Assembly: GCF_025370935.1 (NCBI RefSeq) | Contig: NC_133497.1 | Location: forward strand, 4,531,592 to 4,595,591 | Origin: Choristoneura fumiferana | Lineage: Eukaryota; Arthropoda; Insecta; Lepidoptera; Tortricidae | Direction: 5' to 3' | Length of the DNA stretch: 64,000 nucleotides | Shown: positions 10,601 to 20,398 of the stretch, piece by piece | How positions within the stretch are numbered: position 1 is the first letter of the stretch | How the letters are laid out: every line of letters begins with the position of its first letter | The notes under the pieces: generated by a model | Told to the model about the DNA's origin: nothing | The model's input: the letters and a program-made list of their open reading frames with translations, nothing else | The model's database searches: none | Translations under genes and position numbers: made by a program

Positions 10601-13600
10601 TTGCTCACCCGCGACCTTACGATAGCTAAGCTTATGCAAAATATGCGTGTTCACGCAGTTCCTCCACCTCCACACTGTAAGAGCACACACAAATCACACA
10701 AACCCATCTATCACCACCACCACACTACACTGCTACCAGACACCTGGTAGCATGGTGTACGGTTGTGTCACTCTGAAGATGAGCTCTGGTTGAGTTCGAA
10801 ACGCGTCAGTGTAGTGTGGTGGTGGTGATAGATGGGTTTGTGTGATTTGTGTGTGTTCTTACAGTGTGGAGGTGGAGGAACTGCATGAACATGCATATTT
10901 TGCATAAGCTTAGCTATCGTAAGGTCGCGGGTGAGCAAGGAAATTATTTTAGTTCATTGATATGGACCTCCGCAAAGTAACGCCTGATTCAATAAATTAT
11001 TTCGCCTTTTATTCATTTGGTCAAATTATCATTTCGCATAATTTTACATTGTCAAGTTTTATTATGACAAACGTTTTCTTTTGGTTAATATTATATTCCA
11101 AAAAAATGTTTTTTTCAAAATGACACTTCGCACACGAACCAACCACAGAAACCATCTGCTACCAAAAAAGTAGGTTAGGTTGGGTTAGAACTGCGTCCCC
11201 CACAAACGAGCTGCTATCAGAAAAGTGTTAGGTCAGGTTAGAACTGCATCCCCCACAGAAACGAACGGCTACCAGAAAAGTAGGTTATTATGCCATGTAA
11301 TATTTTGAGAAGAGAGCTTTATGCCAAACGATACATTTGACTAAATAATACTTGGTAATGTGAAACATGACTAAGTAATAATTTGCCAAAAAAAAATACA
11401 TACTGTAAAATTGCGATATAAGTTGTTTTAGCAATGATTTTTTGCCAAATGATAATTTGAGTAAAATATTTTCCATCCATCCCAGCCTATATACGTCCCT
11501 CTGCTGGGCACAGGCCTCCTCTCAGAACAAGAGGATTGGGCCATAGTTCCCACGCGGGCCCAGTGCGGATTAGGAACTTCACATCATTGAATTGCTCGCT
11601 CGTGGTAAATTTCAAGATTTCTTTCTCAGAGGTGCGAGCCGAGGTCTGAACCCGACCCTCTGCTTGAGAGGCGATAGGTCAAACCACTAGGCCACCACGG
11701 CTTTTTAAATATTTTGGGATGTGATCATTTGGGAAGTTTTATGCACATACATTAGTAATCCGGTTTCCAGGCATCAATCGCCCGCGTACCTTCAAAGATG
11801 TCGATACGTGACATCCTTAGCTTCCACCACGGCACGCTGGCAACAAGAGTGCCGGTCGATGTCTACAATAACCCTCTCTTTGGGTGGCATGTCACAGTAT
11901 ACACTCAGCAGGAGGCGGCGTACGAACAAATATGCGGAGGATCGTTGGTGAAGAAGGACACCGCCATATCAGGTATTATCTCTACGTACAACCGTATCGT
12001 ACTTATCTTCGTACGGGCGCTCGATTTTCATGAAAATTTTCACTTTAAAGTTAAATATTTCGCAAACAAATCACTGAATCAAAAAACCTTAGGCTGCTTT
12101 ATACTGATACACTACTACAAATTCTCAAGCAAACTTAGCCATTATAGTTTTCCTTGATAGTTTGATATAAGTACGTACTACCAACCTACCATTTGCACTT
12201 TGAAGTTGAATATTTCGCAAACAAATCACTCGTCTTAGCAAACCCCTAATAGTTTTAAAAGACCAATCTAACGATACCCCACACTATAGGGTTGGATGAG
12301 AAAAAAAACACCCCCACATTACGTCTATGGGAGGTACCCTAAAAAAAATTTTTTATTTTCGCTATATATAGCACATCGAACAAAAAAGTGAAAAAAATCT
12401 TCATAAAATAGTCTTACTATTAGATATAGTAGACAGAAAATAATAATGAACGAAAAATATGTAGAATTATGAGTAGGGTCCTTGTATGGTCATTACTATG
12501 TGTGGTTTATTAAGGATTGGCATTATAGCACTTACGAAACGCCAGTGTTGCCATGCGTGGCGCGCTTGACAGAGCCTGAGATCTGGACGCGGGAAAAGCG
12601 ATCGTCAATTGTCAGTTTGTAAAAGAAGTCTGGCCCGAGTCGACAGTCTCAGGAACTGTTACGCGTTCTTTATTATTTAGCTAGGCTTTTCCTTAAGTTA
12701 TTGTGAATCGTTATGATAGTTGCATTCCTAAGATTTCAGTGAACGAGTGTCGTATTGTTTTTTTATCTTGACCACAATTAGTGACTTTTGTTAGTTCTTC
12801 AAAAAGTTTCATTCTCTGCCGAATCCACTTGTTATGCCACATTGATCATGTTACGGTCGGATCCCGCTCTCTAAGTCCTATCTTACGACAAATATAAGAA
12901 TTATTGTGAAAAAAACGTGGGACGCATTGTGCCATATTTTTCGTATATCGAGCTAATCAATCTCTGGTGGAAACGCAGCCTAATGCGATAGCGCCTTCTC
13001 TGCTTTGCCGATCAGAAGACCTCGTATCTTGCCGACCCGCTGACGCTTATATTATTTAATACGAGAGTGAGAGGGACGGTACGATACGAAATTCGAATTT
13101 CATAGTAGCCCCGTTATTTATCTAGGTACATCTGTGGTTTTCCAGCGGCGCACTGCTTCTGGGACGAGGCGGGGCTGATGCCGGCGGCGCTCTTCGCGGT
13201 GACGGTCGGGCAAGGACTTCGGCGGTGGCAGGACGCGAAGCGGTACCGGTCTAATGTGTGACACTATCTTTCACTATATCTTTAAGGCCTCCGCTATCTC
13301 GCGCGGGTGCATTGCTTGGTGCCCACGTGGCGTGCTGTTTCAATAGACAAGAGACCCGCCTCATGCGGCGCTGCTCTATTAGATAGAGCAGAGACCCGCC
13401 TCACGCGGCGCTGCTCTATTAGATAGAGCAGAGACCCTCATCAGGCGGCGCTGCTCTTTTAGATAGAGCACAGACCCGCCTTACGCAGCGTTGCTCTATT
13501 AGATGGAGTAGAGACCCGCGGCACGCAGCGCTGCTCTATTAGATAGAAGAGCAGAGCCCCAGCACACACTCCGCTGCTCTAAATAGAGCAGAGACCCGCC

Positions 13601-16600
13601 TCACGCAGCGCTACTCTTTTAGAGACAAATCGATCTAGCTTTGTCTTTATCTCTGGGAAAATGCTTATTAACGAGTTTTAGCCCGAGCAAAGCTCGGTTG
13701 CTCAGGTACTTAAGTTTATTAGACATCGTTAGTTACGCGGCATTGCAGTATCGTCCACGATTGGCTGTTTGATTGTGCTTTGTTTAGTACGTTTTTTAAT
13801 CCCCGACGCAAAAAGAGGGGTGTTATAAGTTTGACCGCTAGGTGTGTCTATCTGTCTTTGGCACCGTAGCTCTTAAACGGGTGGACCGATTTAAATGAGG
13901 TTTTTTTATTTGAAATCAGGGTTTCTAGCGATGGTTCTTAGAGATATTTCATCAAAATCGGTTCAGCCGTTTTTGAGATATTGAACTTTGAAATGAAGTC
14001 GGAGGTTTTCAAACTTTTAGTTGGTTAGGTTATTGTGGCAATAAGTGATGCCTTACTTTCTTTGTATCTCTTAGGGGCTGTTTCACCATCCATTGATTAG
14101 TGTTAACTGGCGGTTAGATGTGATGCCGTCTCTATTTGTTTTGTTCGAATAGACGGAGACGGCATCACATTTAACCGTCAGTTAACACTAATCAATGGAT
14201 GGTGAAACAGCCCCTTAGAGACGTATTTTCGAGTTTTAGCTTAGTTTAAGTAGGCACCAGCCCCCCTCCCCCGTCTCCGTTTTCGCCACCACCTGCTTCG
14301 ACAAAAAATAAAATGAATTATTGTTATTTCGCAGGTATCAGAAATAATCGTCCCGCCGCGCTTCTTGGGCTCACAGACCAACTTCCAAGATGACATCGCG
14401 GTGGTCAGACTGGCCGATCCCGTGGAATACCTGTTTGGGGTGCGGCCTGTGTGCGTGGATTTCGACCTGGAAAAGGCGAGGTGGCATTTGCGGACCGGCT
14501 TCCATGGCCTGGTGAGAATCTGGCCCTATGTGCCTATACTACGAATCTCCCTATACTTATACAGGGTGGCCCATTTATATCGGTCAGTATGGGAAAGTCT
14601 GAAACTATACGACATACGAAAATTTCTTCTTAGGAACCATGACATCGATTTTAATAACAAGAAAAACTGCATTCATGCATTTAAAAAAAACCTGTACCTA
14701 CTCAGCTCGGGAATCGAACCCGGTTGTTTTGAAAAAAAAAAACTTACACTATTTCTATTTAGATATCGATTGTGTACGTCTTAAGAAGTAAAGTGTCCAT
14801 GAAACATTATGTCTAAAATGAATAAATGCATTGTTTTCACATACTTTAATTTATTTTAGTAGGTGTTCGAAGTTTTTTAACGGGTTCGATTCCCGAGCTG
14901 AGTACAGGTTTTTTTTAAATGCAAGAATGCAGTTTTTCTTGTTATTAAAATCGATGTCATGGTTCCTAAGAAGAAATTTTCGTATGTCGTATAGTTTCAG
15001 ACTTTCCCATACTGACCGATATAAACGGGCCACCCTGTATACTGTAGTCTTTGACTACGATGTGCAAAATCCGAACATCGTATCTTGCCGTCCCGCTGAC
15101 CTTGTCAGAGGGACCGCACCACACGAACTTCGAGTTTCGTAGTAGCCCTGCTGCAAGGGTGTAACGTAGTATTGTAAGTTCAACAGTCAGCAGAAACTCG
15201 TCTGGACCCATTTAAAATCGTGACCAGCTCTAAAAATTCTTGGTACCTAACTATATTTAAGGTAGGTTTCGGCCTGACGACGAAGGAAAACGACGCGCCT
15301 TCCCCCGTGCTGAAATCCCAGTGGCTTCAAAACTGTTTTCACTTAAAAAAAAGCTTGAACCCCTTATAGAGCAAGCCTTTTTTCGCGCCGATTCTTTTCA
15401 CAATCGATCCAACAAGTCACAAGGTTTTGAATAGATTATAACAGTATGTCATCATTATCATCATCCCAGTCTATATACGTCCCACTGCTGGGCACAGGCC
15501 TCCTCTCAGAACAAGAGGGCTTGGGCCGTAGTTCCCACGCGGGCCCAGTGCGGATTGGGAACTTCACACGCACCATTGAATTGCTTCGCAGGTTTGTGCA
15601 GGTTTCCTCACGATGTTTTCCTTCACCGCAAAGCTCGTGGTAAATTTCAAATGTTATTCCGCACATGAATTTCGAAAAACTCAGAGGTGCGAGCCGGGAT
15701 TTGAACCCACGACCCTCTGCTTGAGAGGCGATAGGTCAAACCACTAGGCCACCACGGCTTATATAACAGTACGTGAACACTATTAATTTTGAGTCTTACG
15801 GATTAAGGGTCGGCCCAGCGACCGATTTTGGCTCTTGCCCAATAAAGGATTAAACGTAAAGGCAAAAAGCCATACAGCCACATCATTATAGATCACGGGT
15901 TTCGGCCTGACGGAGGAGAACGGCGCGCCCTCCCCCGTGCTGAACTACCAGCGGCTGCCGTACCTGGACATCCGCGAATGCATCGCTGCCTCCGACCCTG
16001 GGTTCCTCAAGTACCTCACCAGCGACAAGATCTGCGCCGGCGACCAGAAGACTGGTAAGCTCCAAGGGAAGTTCGTGAACTCCTTAAACCATCTAGGTTG
16101 CTTTGCTTCCTCGTTTTAGCGTGGAGGAGTATCTAACAAATATACCTACCTACACACAGACACACCGTGCAGACACGCCCACGCCCACACCATAGCATAC
16201 GCACACAACAAACACTTTCGCATTTTTAATACAGCATGTCTCTCACCATATCTCTCACCATATGGGGCTTCAAATTCAAGGTTCGATTCTATACTCACAA
16301 AACTAAGCTACTTTTGATTTATAACATTTAAAAAAACTAATTTGGCTCAGGGACCCAAAGAGGGTCTTGGCCTCCGAAACGAGAGCACGCCATCTGTCCC
16401 GATCGTGCACAGCCTCTTGCCAGTCGTCGGGCTCGGCGTGGTAGTCTTCATGTTGGGGGTACCGTATACAGGGGAGTTGACAAATTCGATATCTTGGATG
16501 CACCATAACCGAGACTATTTAAAAAAAAAACTATTAAAAAACAACCAGCATAGAAAATGGCGTGGCTTTACAATTATCAACTTCAAAAAATTGCATTTGC

Positions 16601-18084
16601 GATAAAATACTTAGAAAAGCCTTGAACAGAAAAGTTGCACTTTGCTCCCTCTCGTCAGGGAGGAAAAGCTACTTTCCTGAAGGAGAGGTGTGAAAAAATT
16701 ATTGCAAATCACCTCCCCTATATAACCCCGCTATCGCGTATGAATTCGCCGCTAGAGGCGCTAGTGTAGCGTGATGTCTCCGAAATGTCAAATCTCATAG
16801 TTTTTGGGTGAGCTACGCGGGTTTATTTATAATTAGAATAATTTTGTGAATATTTTGCAATAACTGAAATGAATTATGGCAAATATGCGTTCCAGGGCAA
16901 TGAATGACTGTGTTTTGAGACAGTTTTGTCTTTCGGAAACCTTTGTCCTCCCTTTTTTCCGGACAAAACGGGGACTATGGCACACTGTGGCATGCTCGAT
17001 ATTTTTATGGTACGGTTTTAAGGTGTATTAAATATGATTTTAATCTAAACTTTGTTTTCACGCCCGTAATAACAGACTTTGAAAGCCATACTTAAAAACC
17101 TCACGCAACAGTGCGCCATCTAGTGAGACAAAAAACGATAGATTTATACGATTTCGATGAAATTTGGTGTGTAGGAGTTTTCGGGGATGAAAAATCGATT
17201 TAGCTTGGTCTTATTTCTGGGAAAACGCTTGCTATCGAGTTTGAGACCGATGCGAGATCATTTATCACTTACAAACAGTTAAAAATATATAACTACAGTA
17301 CGATGAAGGAAGCATCTCATATAAAATATTCATTCCACTTGTTGTCAAAGGCCGAGCGCTGTGTCGGGGCGACAGCGGCGGAGGCCTGGTCTTCTTCGAC
17401 GGCCTCCTCCAATCAGCGGTCATGTACCTCCGCGGGGTCGCTTCCGCCGCCCCCCGGAACGACAACGCCTGCAATGCGTACGCTATAGGCAGCTTCACCG
17501 ACGTTTACACACACAGGACATTCTTGCGAGACCACATCCCTAATTTAGAAGAAGAATGCAGGACTGTTTACGCTGGGAACTTAGAAGCCAAGTACAAACT
17601 AGAACCTACCAAACCGGAGGATGTTAAGAACGGGAATAAGACTGGGGATCCTATTGATGAAGGTATAAAGAAGGCTAATAGTACAGAAGATCAAGGCGCG
17701 GGTGTACTAGTTAATACTGGAGCTAATGAAGAGGCAAATGGACCCAACAATAGTTCTCAAGCCAAACCAAATGTAAGTAACACGCAAAATGAAAATGAAA
17801 CTCATTCCGTAGAAGCATCTTTGGAAACACATAAACCTGTCACATCAAATGATTCTATTACTCTAAAAGGGCCAACGAAGACTGTTCTCTCTGTTGGTAA
17901 TGGAAATAATGAAGCTAATGGACTAAATGAAGTGAAAGTTAAAGGGAATCCAAATACAAATATATTTTTCTTTACTGGTTCTGTTGTGGATCCGAGCAGG
18001 TTTCTTCGACCCAATGCTACCCCGATCTTTCTGGAAAGCCGGGCAGAACAGCCAACGAATATTTATGTGTTTATACAAAATTAG
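7675..18084 (+). CDS. secreted modular-type (HP14/modSP-like) S1 serine protease, seven exons
   Basis: Exons read from splice sites with matching phases: 7675-7708, 8448-8578, 11771-11972, 13146-13255, 14335-14511, 15892-16054, 17351-18084; about 515 aa. Exon 1 is a signal peptide (MPTAWIFVVIL, likely cleaved after TTQA in exon 2). Exon 3 carries ICGGSL; exon 4 the catalytic His in AAHCF; exon 5 the Asp in FQDDIAVVRL; exon 7 the Ser in CRGDSGGGLVF. Motifs IIVPPRF, PVCVD, DKICAG and GDSGGG resemble insect modular serine proteases that start melanisation/Toll cascades, but no LDLa or Sushi modules are visible. Oddities: GFG in place of the usual GWG, no R-IVGG activation site, Ala at the specificity position six before the Ser, and a hydrophilic Asn/Glu/Thr tail of about 165 residues with several N-x-S/T sites. 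Exon 1 and the exon 4 donor (GTGTGA) are the least certain parts. Confidence 0.82.
8000..8166 (-). repeat. GGGTTCCG-hairpin repeat, short reverse copy in protease intron 1
   Basis: It ends AAGGGTTCCGTTTTTGCC / GGCTCCGGAACCCTAAAA at 8129-8166, with a GACAGACAGACAG run just before. Same family as 5930-6290. Confidence 0.75.
8611..8736. mobile_element. CTACTACGAAACTCG palindromic MITE
   Basis: Its ends CTACTACGAAACTCGAA and TTACGAGTTTCGTAGTAG are inverted repeats; the centre has GCGGTCCCTC..GAGAGGGACGG. Other copies or halves lie at 13020-13112, 15078-15150, 23829-24011, 34057-34297, 58617-58695 and 61778-61862. It sits just downstream of protease exon 2. Confidence 0.75.
9165..9475 (+). mobile_element. 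LINE reverse-transcriptase C-terminal fragment
   Basis: The forward frame at 9180-9467 (LCDRRISVDSVLLYKVIHF, then a DTPDLL segment) matches the conserved C-terminal segment downstream of the RT in CR1/jockey-type LINEs. It has no start or RT core, so it is a 5'-truncated relic inside protease intron 2. Confidence 0.6.
9697..10125. mobile_element. non-autonomous DNA transposon with CAATGAGGGCTATCG termini
   Basis: Termini CAATGAGGGCTATCG and CGATAGCCCTCATTG are perfect 15-bp inverted repeats; length about 430 bp with no ORF. Three more copies: 16729-17140 (inverted, eroded ends), 52591-53007 and 55310-55736. Inner TIR regions include CTAGATGGCGC and GCGCCTCTAGCGGC. Confidence 0.82.
10581..10958. 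repeat. 152-bp-arm inverted repeat (foldback element)
   Basis: The left arm (10581-10732) and right arm (10807-10958) are near-perfect reverse complements around a 74-base loop; the arms share GCTCACCCGCGACCTTACGA and CCATCTATCACCACCACCAC. One boundary motif, AAGGTCGCGGGTGAGCAA, recurs alone at 18969. No ORF. It lies in protease intron 2. Confidence 0.85.
11140..11285. repeat. about 60-bp imperfect tandem repeat
   Basis: Units share CCCCCACA(GA)AACGA, GCTACCA(G)AAAAGTAGGTTA and GGTTAGAACTGC; about two and a half units. The surrounding 10470-11740 region is rich in TTTCGC/TTTGCCAAA words and AT, and contains no gene apart from an SINE. Confidence 0.6.
11481..11703 (-). mobile_element. tRNA-derived SINE, internally deleted
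   Basis: Reading the minus strand: AGCCGTGGTGGCCTAGTGG (box A-like), then a diverged GGGTTCAGACC box B, ending with the LINE-like tail GGCCTGTGCCCAGCAG. It lacks about 75 bp present in the 15465-15760 copy. It ends near protease exon 3. Confidence 0.8.
12180..12350 (-). repeat. GGGTTCCG-family internal fragment
   Basis: It holds AACGATACCCCACACTATAG and ACGTCTATGGGAGGTACCCT but lacks the hairpin end. In protease intron 3, whose remaining stretch 12360-13020 shows nothing I recognise. Confidence 0.65.
13020..13112. mobile_element. CTACTACGAAACTCG MITE, half copy
   Basis: TAATACGAGAGTGAGAGGGA and ATTCGAATTTCATAGTAGCC are the right half of the MITE seen at 8611-8736. It ends about 30 bp before protease exon 4. 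Confidence 0.6.
13349..13626 (+). repeat. 40-bp minisatellite, seven units
   Basis: Unit: AGAGACCCGCCTCACGCGGC followed by GCTGCTCTATTAGATAGAGC. Seven head-to-tail copies vary by point changes; units five and six differ by a few bases in length. The GCTCTA..TAGAGC ends make each unit partly self-complementary. Located in protease intron 4. Confidence 0.88.
13797..14005 (+). repeat. GACGCAAAAAGAGGGG dispersed repeat
   Basis: Shared words: GACGCAAAAAGAGGGGTGTT, GCACCGTAGCTCTTAAACGG, TCTAGCGATGGTTCT. Copies also at 38570-38795 (reverse) and 48790-48990. Common lepidopteran repeat; class unknown to me. Confidence 0.72.
14073..14215. mobile_element. palindromic MITE, AGGGGCTGTTTCACC termini
   Basis: Arms of about 62 bp (AGGGGCTGTTTCACCATCCA .. 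TGGATGGTGAAACAGCCCCT) surround a short centre. The twin at 63511-63653 is flanked by TA on both sides; here the flanks are TT and TA. That fits a TA target duplication and a Tc1/mariner-like origin. Confidence 0.82.
14560..15039. mobile_element. mariner-like foldback MITE with about 160-bp arms
   Basis: Ends are TACAGGGTGGCCCATTTATA and TATAAACGGGCCACCCTGTA. Left arm 14560-14722 and right arm 14881-15039 are complementary with few mismatches; the flanks on both sides are TA. A diverged left arm lies at 19902-19995. It is inserted 48 bp after protease exon 5. Confidence 0.83.
15078..15150. mobile_element. CTACTACGAAACTCG MITE, half copy
   Basis: Contains TCTTGCCGTCCCGCTGACCT and CACGAACTTCGAGTTTCGTA. 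Same family as 8611-8736; abuts the preceding palindrome. Confidence 0.6.
15265..15330 (+). pseudogene. relic duplicate of protease exon 6
   Basis: It translates GFGLTTKENDAPSPVLKSQW against GFGLTEENGAPSPVLNYQRL in the real exon 6 (15892-16054). Similarity covers only the first third of the exon and then stops. It sits in the intron between exons 5 and 6, about 560 bp before the intact exon, and has no usable downstream splice donor in view. Confidence 0.72.
15465..15760 (-). mobile_element. full-length tRNA-derived SINE
   Basis: Minus strand order: AGCCGTGGTGGCCTAGTGG (box A-like), GTGGGTTCAAATCCCGGC (box B-like), a unique middle, then CCCAGCAGTGGGACGTATAT and an ATGATGATAATGATGA tail. The head resembles a tRNA and the tail looks like a LINE 3' end. 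Best copy of the family in the window. Confidence 0.87.
16330..16440 (-). mobile_element. LINE (RTE-type) C-terminal fragment
   Basis: Minus frame reads DWQEAVHDRDRWRALVSEAK, the C-terminal end of a common lepidopteran endonuclease/RT protein. Only the end is present. In the intron between protease exons 6 and 7. Confidence 0.65.
16729..17140. mobile_element. CAATGAGGGCTATCG transposon, inverted copy
   Basis: Reverse complement of 9697-10125 (GCCGCTAGAGGCGCTAGTGT ... GCGCCATCTAGTGAGACAAA). The outermost TIR bases are eroded at both ends. Confidence 0.78.
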
Positions 18085-18099
18085 TTTATTTCTTCGGCT

Positions 18100-18592
18100 C
18101 GCTTACGTGTAGCGACTCCTAGCGCCATCTAGTGAGCAAAAATAGAAACACCAACATCCTGCATTGCGCTATCGAACTCTTGCTTAGAATAGAAAGAATA
18201 AATTATTAAAGAAATAAAATAAATAAAAAACTTTAATGGTACAATTTTATTGCAATTTTTTTTTAATCACGCGAATTCATTTCCGCCTTTATTCAGTAGC
18301 AAGGAACATACTTACATGTTACGGATTAGTATAATTTCGTCTAAAACGCAGCTGGTCTAAGTAGCAAGTTATCTAAAATTCTTTGGCTCAAAGTCGTCGG
18401 AGCGGAGCTCCTATTTCGCGTGACTGAGGCGCTCAACACCTTGACGCAACTCTCCATTAACCCATGTTTTTTTTAAATTTTCGACAATAGACTGGTTAGG
18501 ACAAGTTGTTTTTAAACCAGTTGCTATCATACTTAGACCAGTTGCTTCTTAGACCGGCTGCTTTTTAGACAAAGTGATACTATAACCACAAA
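18100..18592. repeat. dispersed repeats filling the space between protease and cassette A
   Basis: 18108-18150 (GCGACTCCTAGCGCCATCTA) matches 46010-46035 in reverse. 18355-18592 is similar over about 235 bp to 63055-63280 (AAGTAGCAAG, ATCTAAAATTCTTT, TTGCTTCTTAGACC, AGACAAAGTGATACTAT). The second block ends right at the stop codon of cassette A's last exon, so it would form that gene's 3' end. Confidence 0.6.
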
Positions 18593-18864
18593 TCAATGTC
18601 GTATCACCCCCCCATTCCCCATAGTCTTCTCTAACAGTGCTAGCGCAACATCCGCTATCCTTCTCAGCGTCTCGTTCCTCTCACGATCGACGTCTACCCG
18701 TCTCTCTTCGACGCGCAGGCGGGCCATCTCGCGCGAGTGCAGCTGTCTCGCTCTCACCTCGTCCAGCCTGAGCCGGCGCCGCTCGAACGCGGCGATGACC
18801 AGCGGGGTGCGGGGGGGACAGCGGGCGGGAGGTGGGGAACGGGGACGCGGCGATGGCGGCATTC
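18593..18864 (-). CDS. cassette A coiled-coil exon
   Basis: The exon opens at 18864 after a TTGCACAG acceptor, reads MPPSPRPRSP then a Pro/Arg stretch, then a charged helix (ERRRLRLDEVRARQLHSREM; RLRVEERRVDVDRERNE) and stops at 18593. The same exon occurs at 57725-57975 (+) and 49467-49744 (+), each entered in phase 1. A heptad-like Leu/Arg/Glu pattern predicts a coiled coil, so dimerisation is plausible. No enzymatic motif. It is probably the last exon of the A gene, but the join to the recombinase exons is not proven. Confidence 0.68.
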
Positions 18865-19647
18865 CTGTGCAACAATAATAAATATTATGAGTGCGAAATT
18901 TTTAATGTTTATATGTCACAGGAAAATGGCTACATATAACAGACATGAACAGAAAAAATAGTCCTTATAAGGTCGCGGGTGAGCAAAGTAATGACATAGT
19001 AAAAGAGGAGAGTAAGTTCACTACAAACAAAAGTACATCGCGCGGCTCAAATGCGTGCGCGCCGGTTGGCGCCGGTACGCACGCACACACTGATAATTTA
19101 AGGAGGATTAAGTTTTCTGTAGTCAAGGCTGCGCTGCCGCCGGCGCCGTACGTTTTGATTTTAGCTCGCTCGTCTTGCGCTTGATCACCTTTTACGTCAC
19201 TCGCACCGTATTTTTTTGTATTAGGTATAGTTGTAAATGAGTAGTATATAAGTGTAGTGTAATAGTTTCGTGCAGGGACACATGAAAAAATAATAGATAC
19301 CTACCTAACTATAAACAATATAGTTTTTATTATTTTTTAAATTTAGTATAATAATAATAATATAGCGGCATAGAATGTTGTTTGTCTAGACACAGACATA
19401 AGACAATTTTAAGTTAACTTTCATACTAAAATTATATGCCAATAGGTAATTAATCTAAAATAGACATTGACAACCCTAAGCGTCCGTTTATTACTAAGAC
19501 TCCAATTTCCATGTAGTTTAGTTTCTGAAACTTGATCAACATAGGATACCTTTTATTCCGGTAGAGGGCGCCACCGCGTAACCTAGATCCGCGCAGACGA
19601 AGTCGCGGGCATAAGCTAGTAAGCTTATAAAAAGGCATCATGCTTAC

Positions 19648-19861
19648 CACAATCATCAGATAACCGGTCATCAGACTGCAATGATGGAGACTCATCTGGG
19701 CACTCGCTAGGCTCCACCTTGACTTGTTGCATCTCCTCTGCAGAGTCGCACGGAATGTTGATATACTGAGTGTCTTCTACTGAGGGCTCGGGGCGTTGAG
19801 CATCGTTTATTGGGGACTCAGAGTCTTGAGTCTCATGTGTGGAATCAGCTGATCGCAACCT
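19648..19861 (-). CDS. cassette A acidic/TQ exon
   Basis: It follows the acceptor TTTTCTAG at 19862 and reads RLRSADSTHETQDSESP, with ETQ and DTQ motifs and many Glu/Asp/Ser, then leaves through G|GTAAGC in phase 1, matching the coiled-coil exon at 18864. It is the counterpart of 54802-55189 and of the end of 48577-48672. Disordered, highly acidic; compatible with a regulatory linker. It opens in phase 0, whereas the nearest recombinase exon ends in phase 1, so an extra exon or a different donor is needed. Confidence 0.62.
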
Positions 19862-19901
19862 CTAGAAAACACAACAACAATATATTTCGGCTTTATAATA
19901 C

Positions 19902-19995
19902 AGGATGGCTCATTTAGATTTTAGATTGGTCAGTATAGGAAAGTCTGAAACTATAAGAGATACAAAGATCTGTTCTTAGGAACGATGTCATCGAT
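19902..19995. mobile_element. diverged half of the mariner-like MITE
   Basis: TACAGGATGGCTCATTTAGA, GGTCAGTATAGGAAAGTCTG and TTCTTAGGAACGATGTCATC match one arm of 14560-15039. Only one arm is present. Confidence 0.6.
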
Positions 19996-20100
19996 TTTTA
20001 TAACAAGAATAAAAATGTAATGTGTATACGCGATTGAAACATCTAGTTTTTTTATGATTTAAAAACTTGCGACCGCCAAAATTTACGCCTACTAGGGCCA

Positions 20101-20265
20101 TTATTCCAGCGTTTCAACCGGCTCATTTTCGTGATCACATTTTTTTACTAATGTGCTGTGGAATTGGATGACATTTTCGATTATTTTATAGAAACTGTAT
20201 GGACCATAACATGGAAACTGTAACAAAACCTTCAAGCATGTCAATAAAAATGTGCACACGAAAAT
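20101..20265 (-). CDS. possible small exon between cassette A core and tail (unassigned)
   Basis: After a TTTGTTACAG acceptor the minus strand stays open: FPCYGPYSFYKIIENVIQFH, then a basic/acidic end and a stop at 20101. I do not recognise it. It lies where cassette C has its small exon 3, but shows no convincing similarity. It may be chance. Confidence 0.25.
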   Translation of the reverse strand: MFVCTFLLTCLKVLLQFPCYGPYSFYKIIENVIQFHSTLVKKCDHENEPVETLE

Positions 20266-20398
20266 TACACACAAGAATAGATCATTATTGGGAATTCCCA
20301 TTGAATATTACTAAAATCCCGGAAATTTAATTCAACTAAATTGGTATACGCGTGTGGAGCCGCGGGTAATAACTACTGACATGTATAACTTTTTATAC

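Noticed and set aside
13349..13626. Regularly spaced repeats suggesting a CRISPR array
   Set aside because: Units are contiguous 40-bp tandem copies without variable spacers, in an insect intron.
18681..18961. Other frames over the coiled-coil exon of cassette A
   Set aside because: They are shadows of a GC-rich exon whose true frame is fixed by its paralogues and splice phase.
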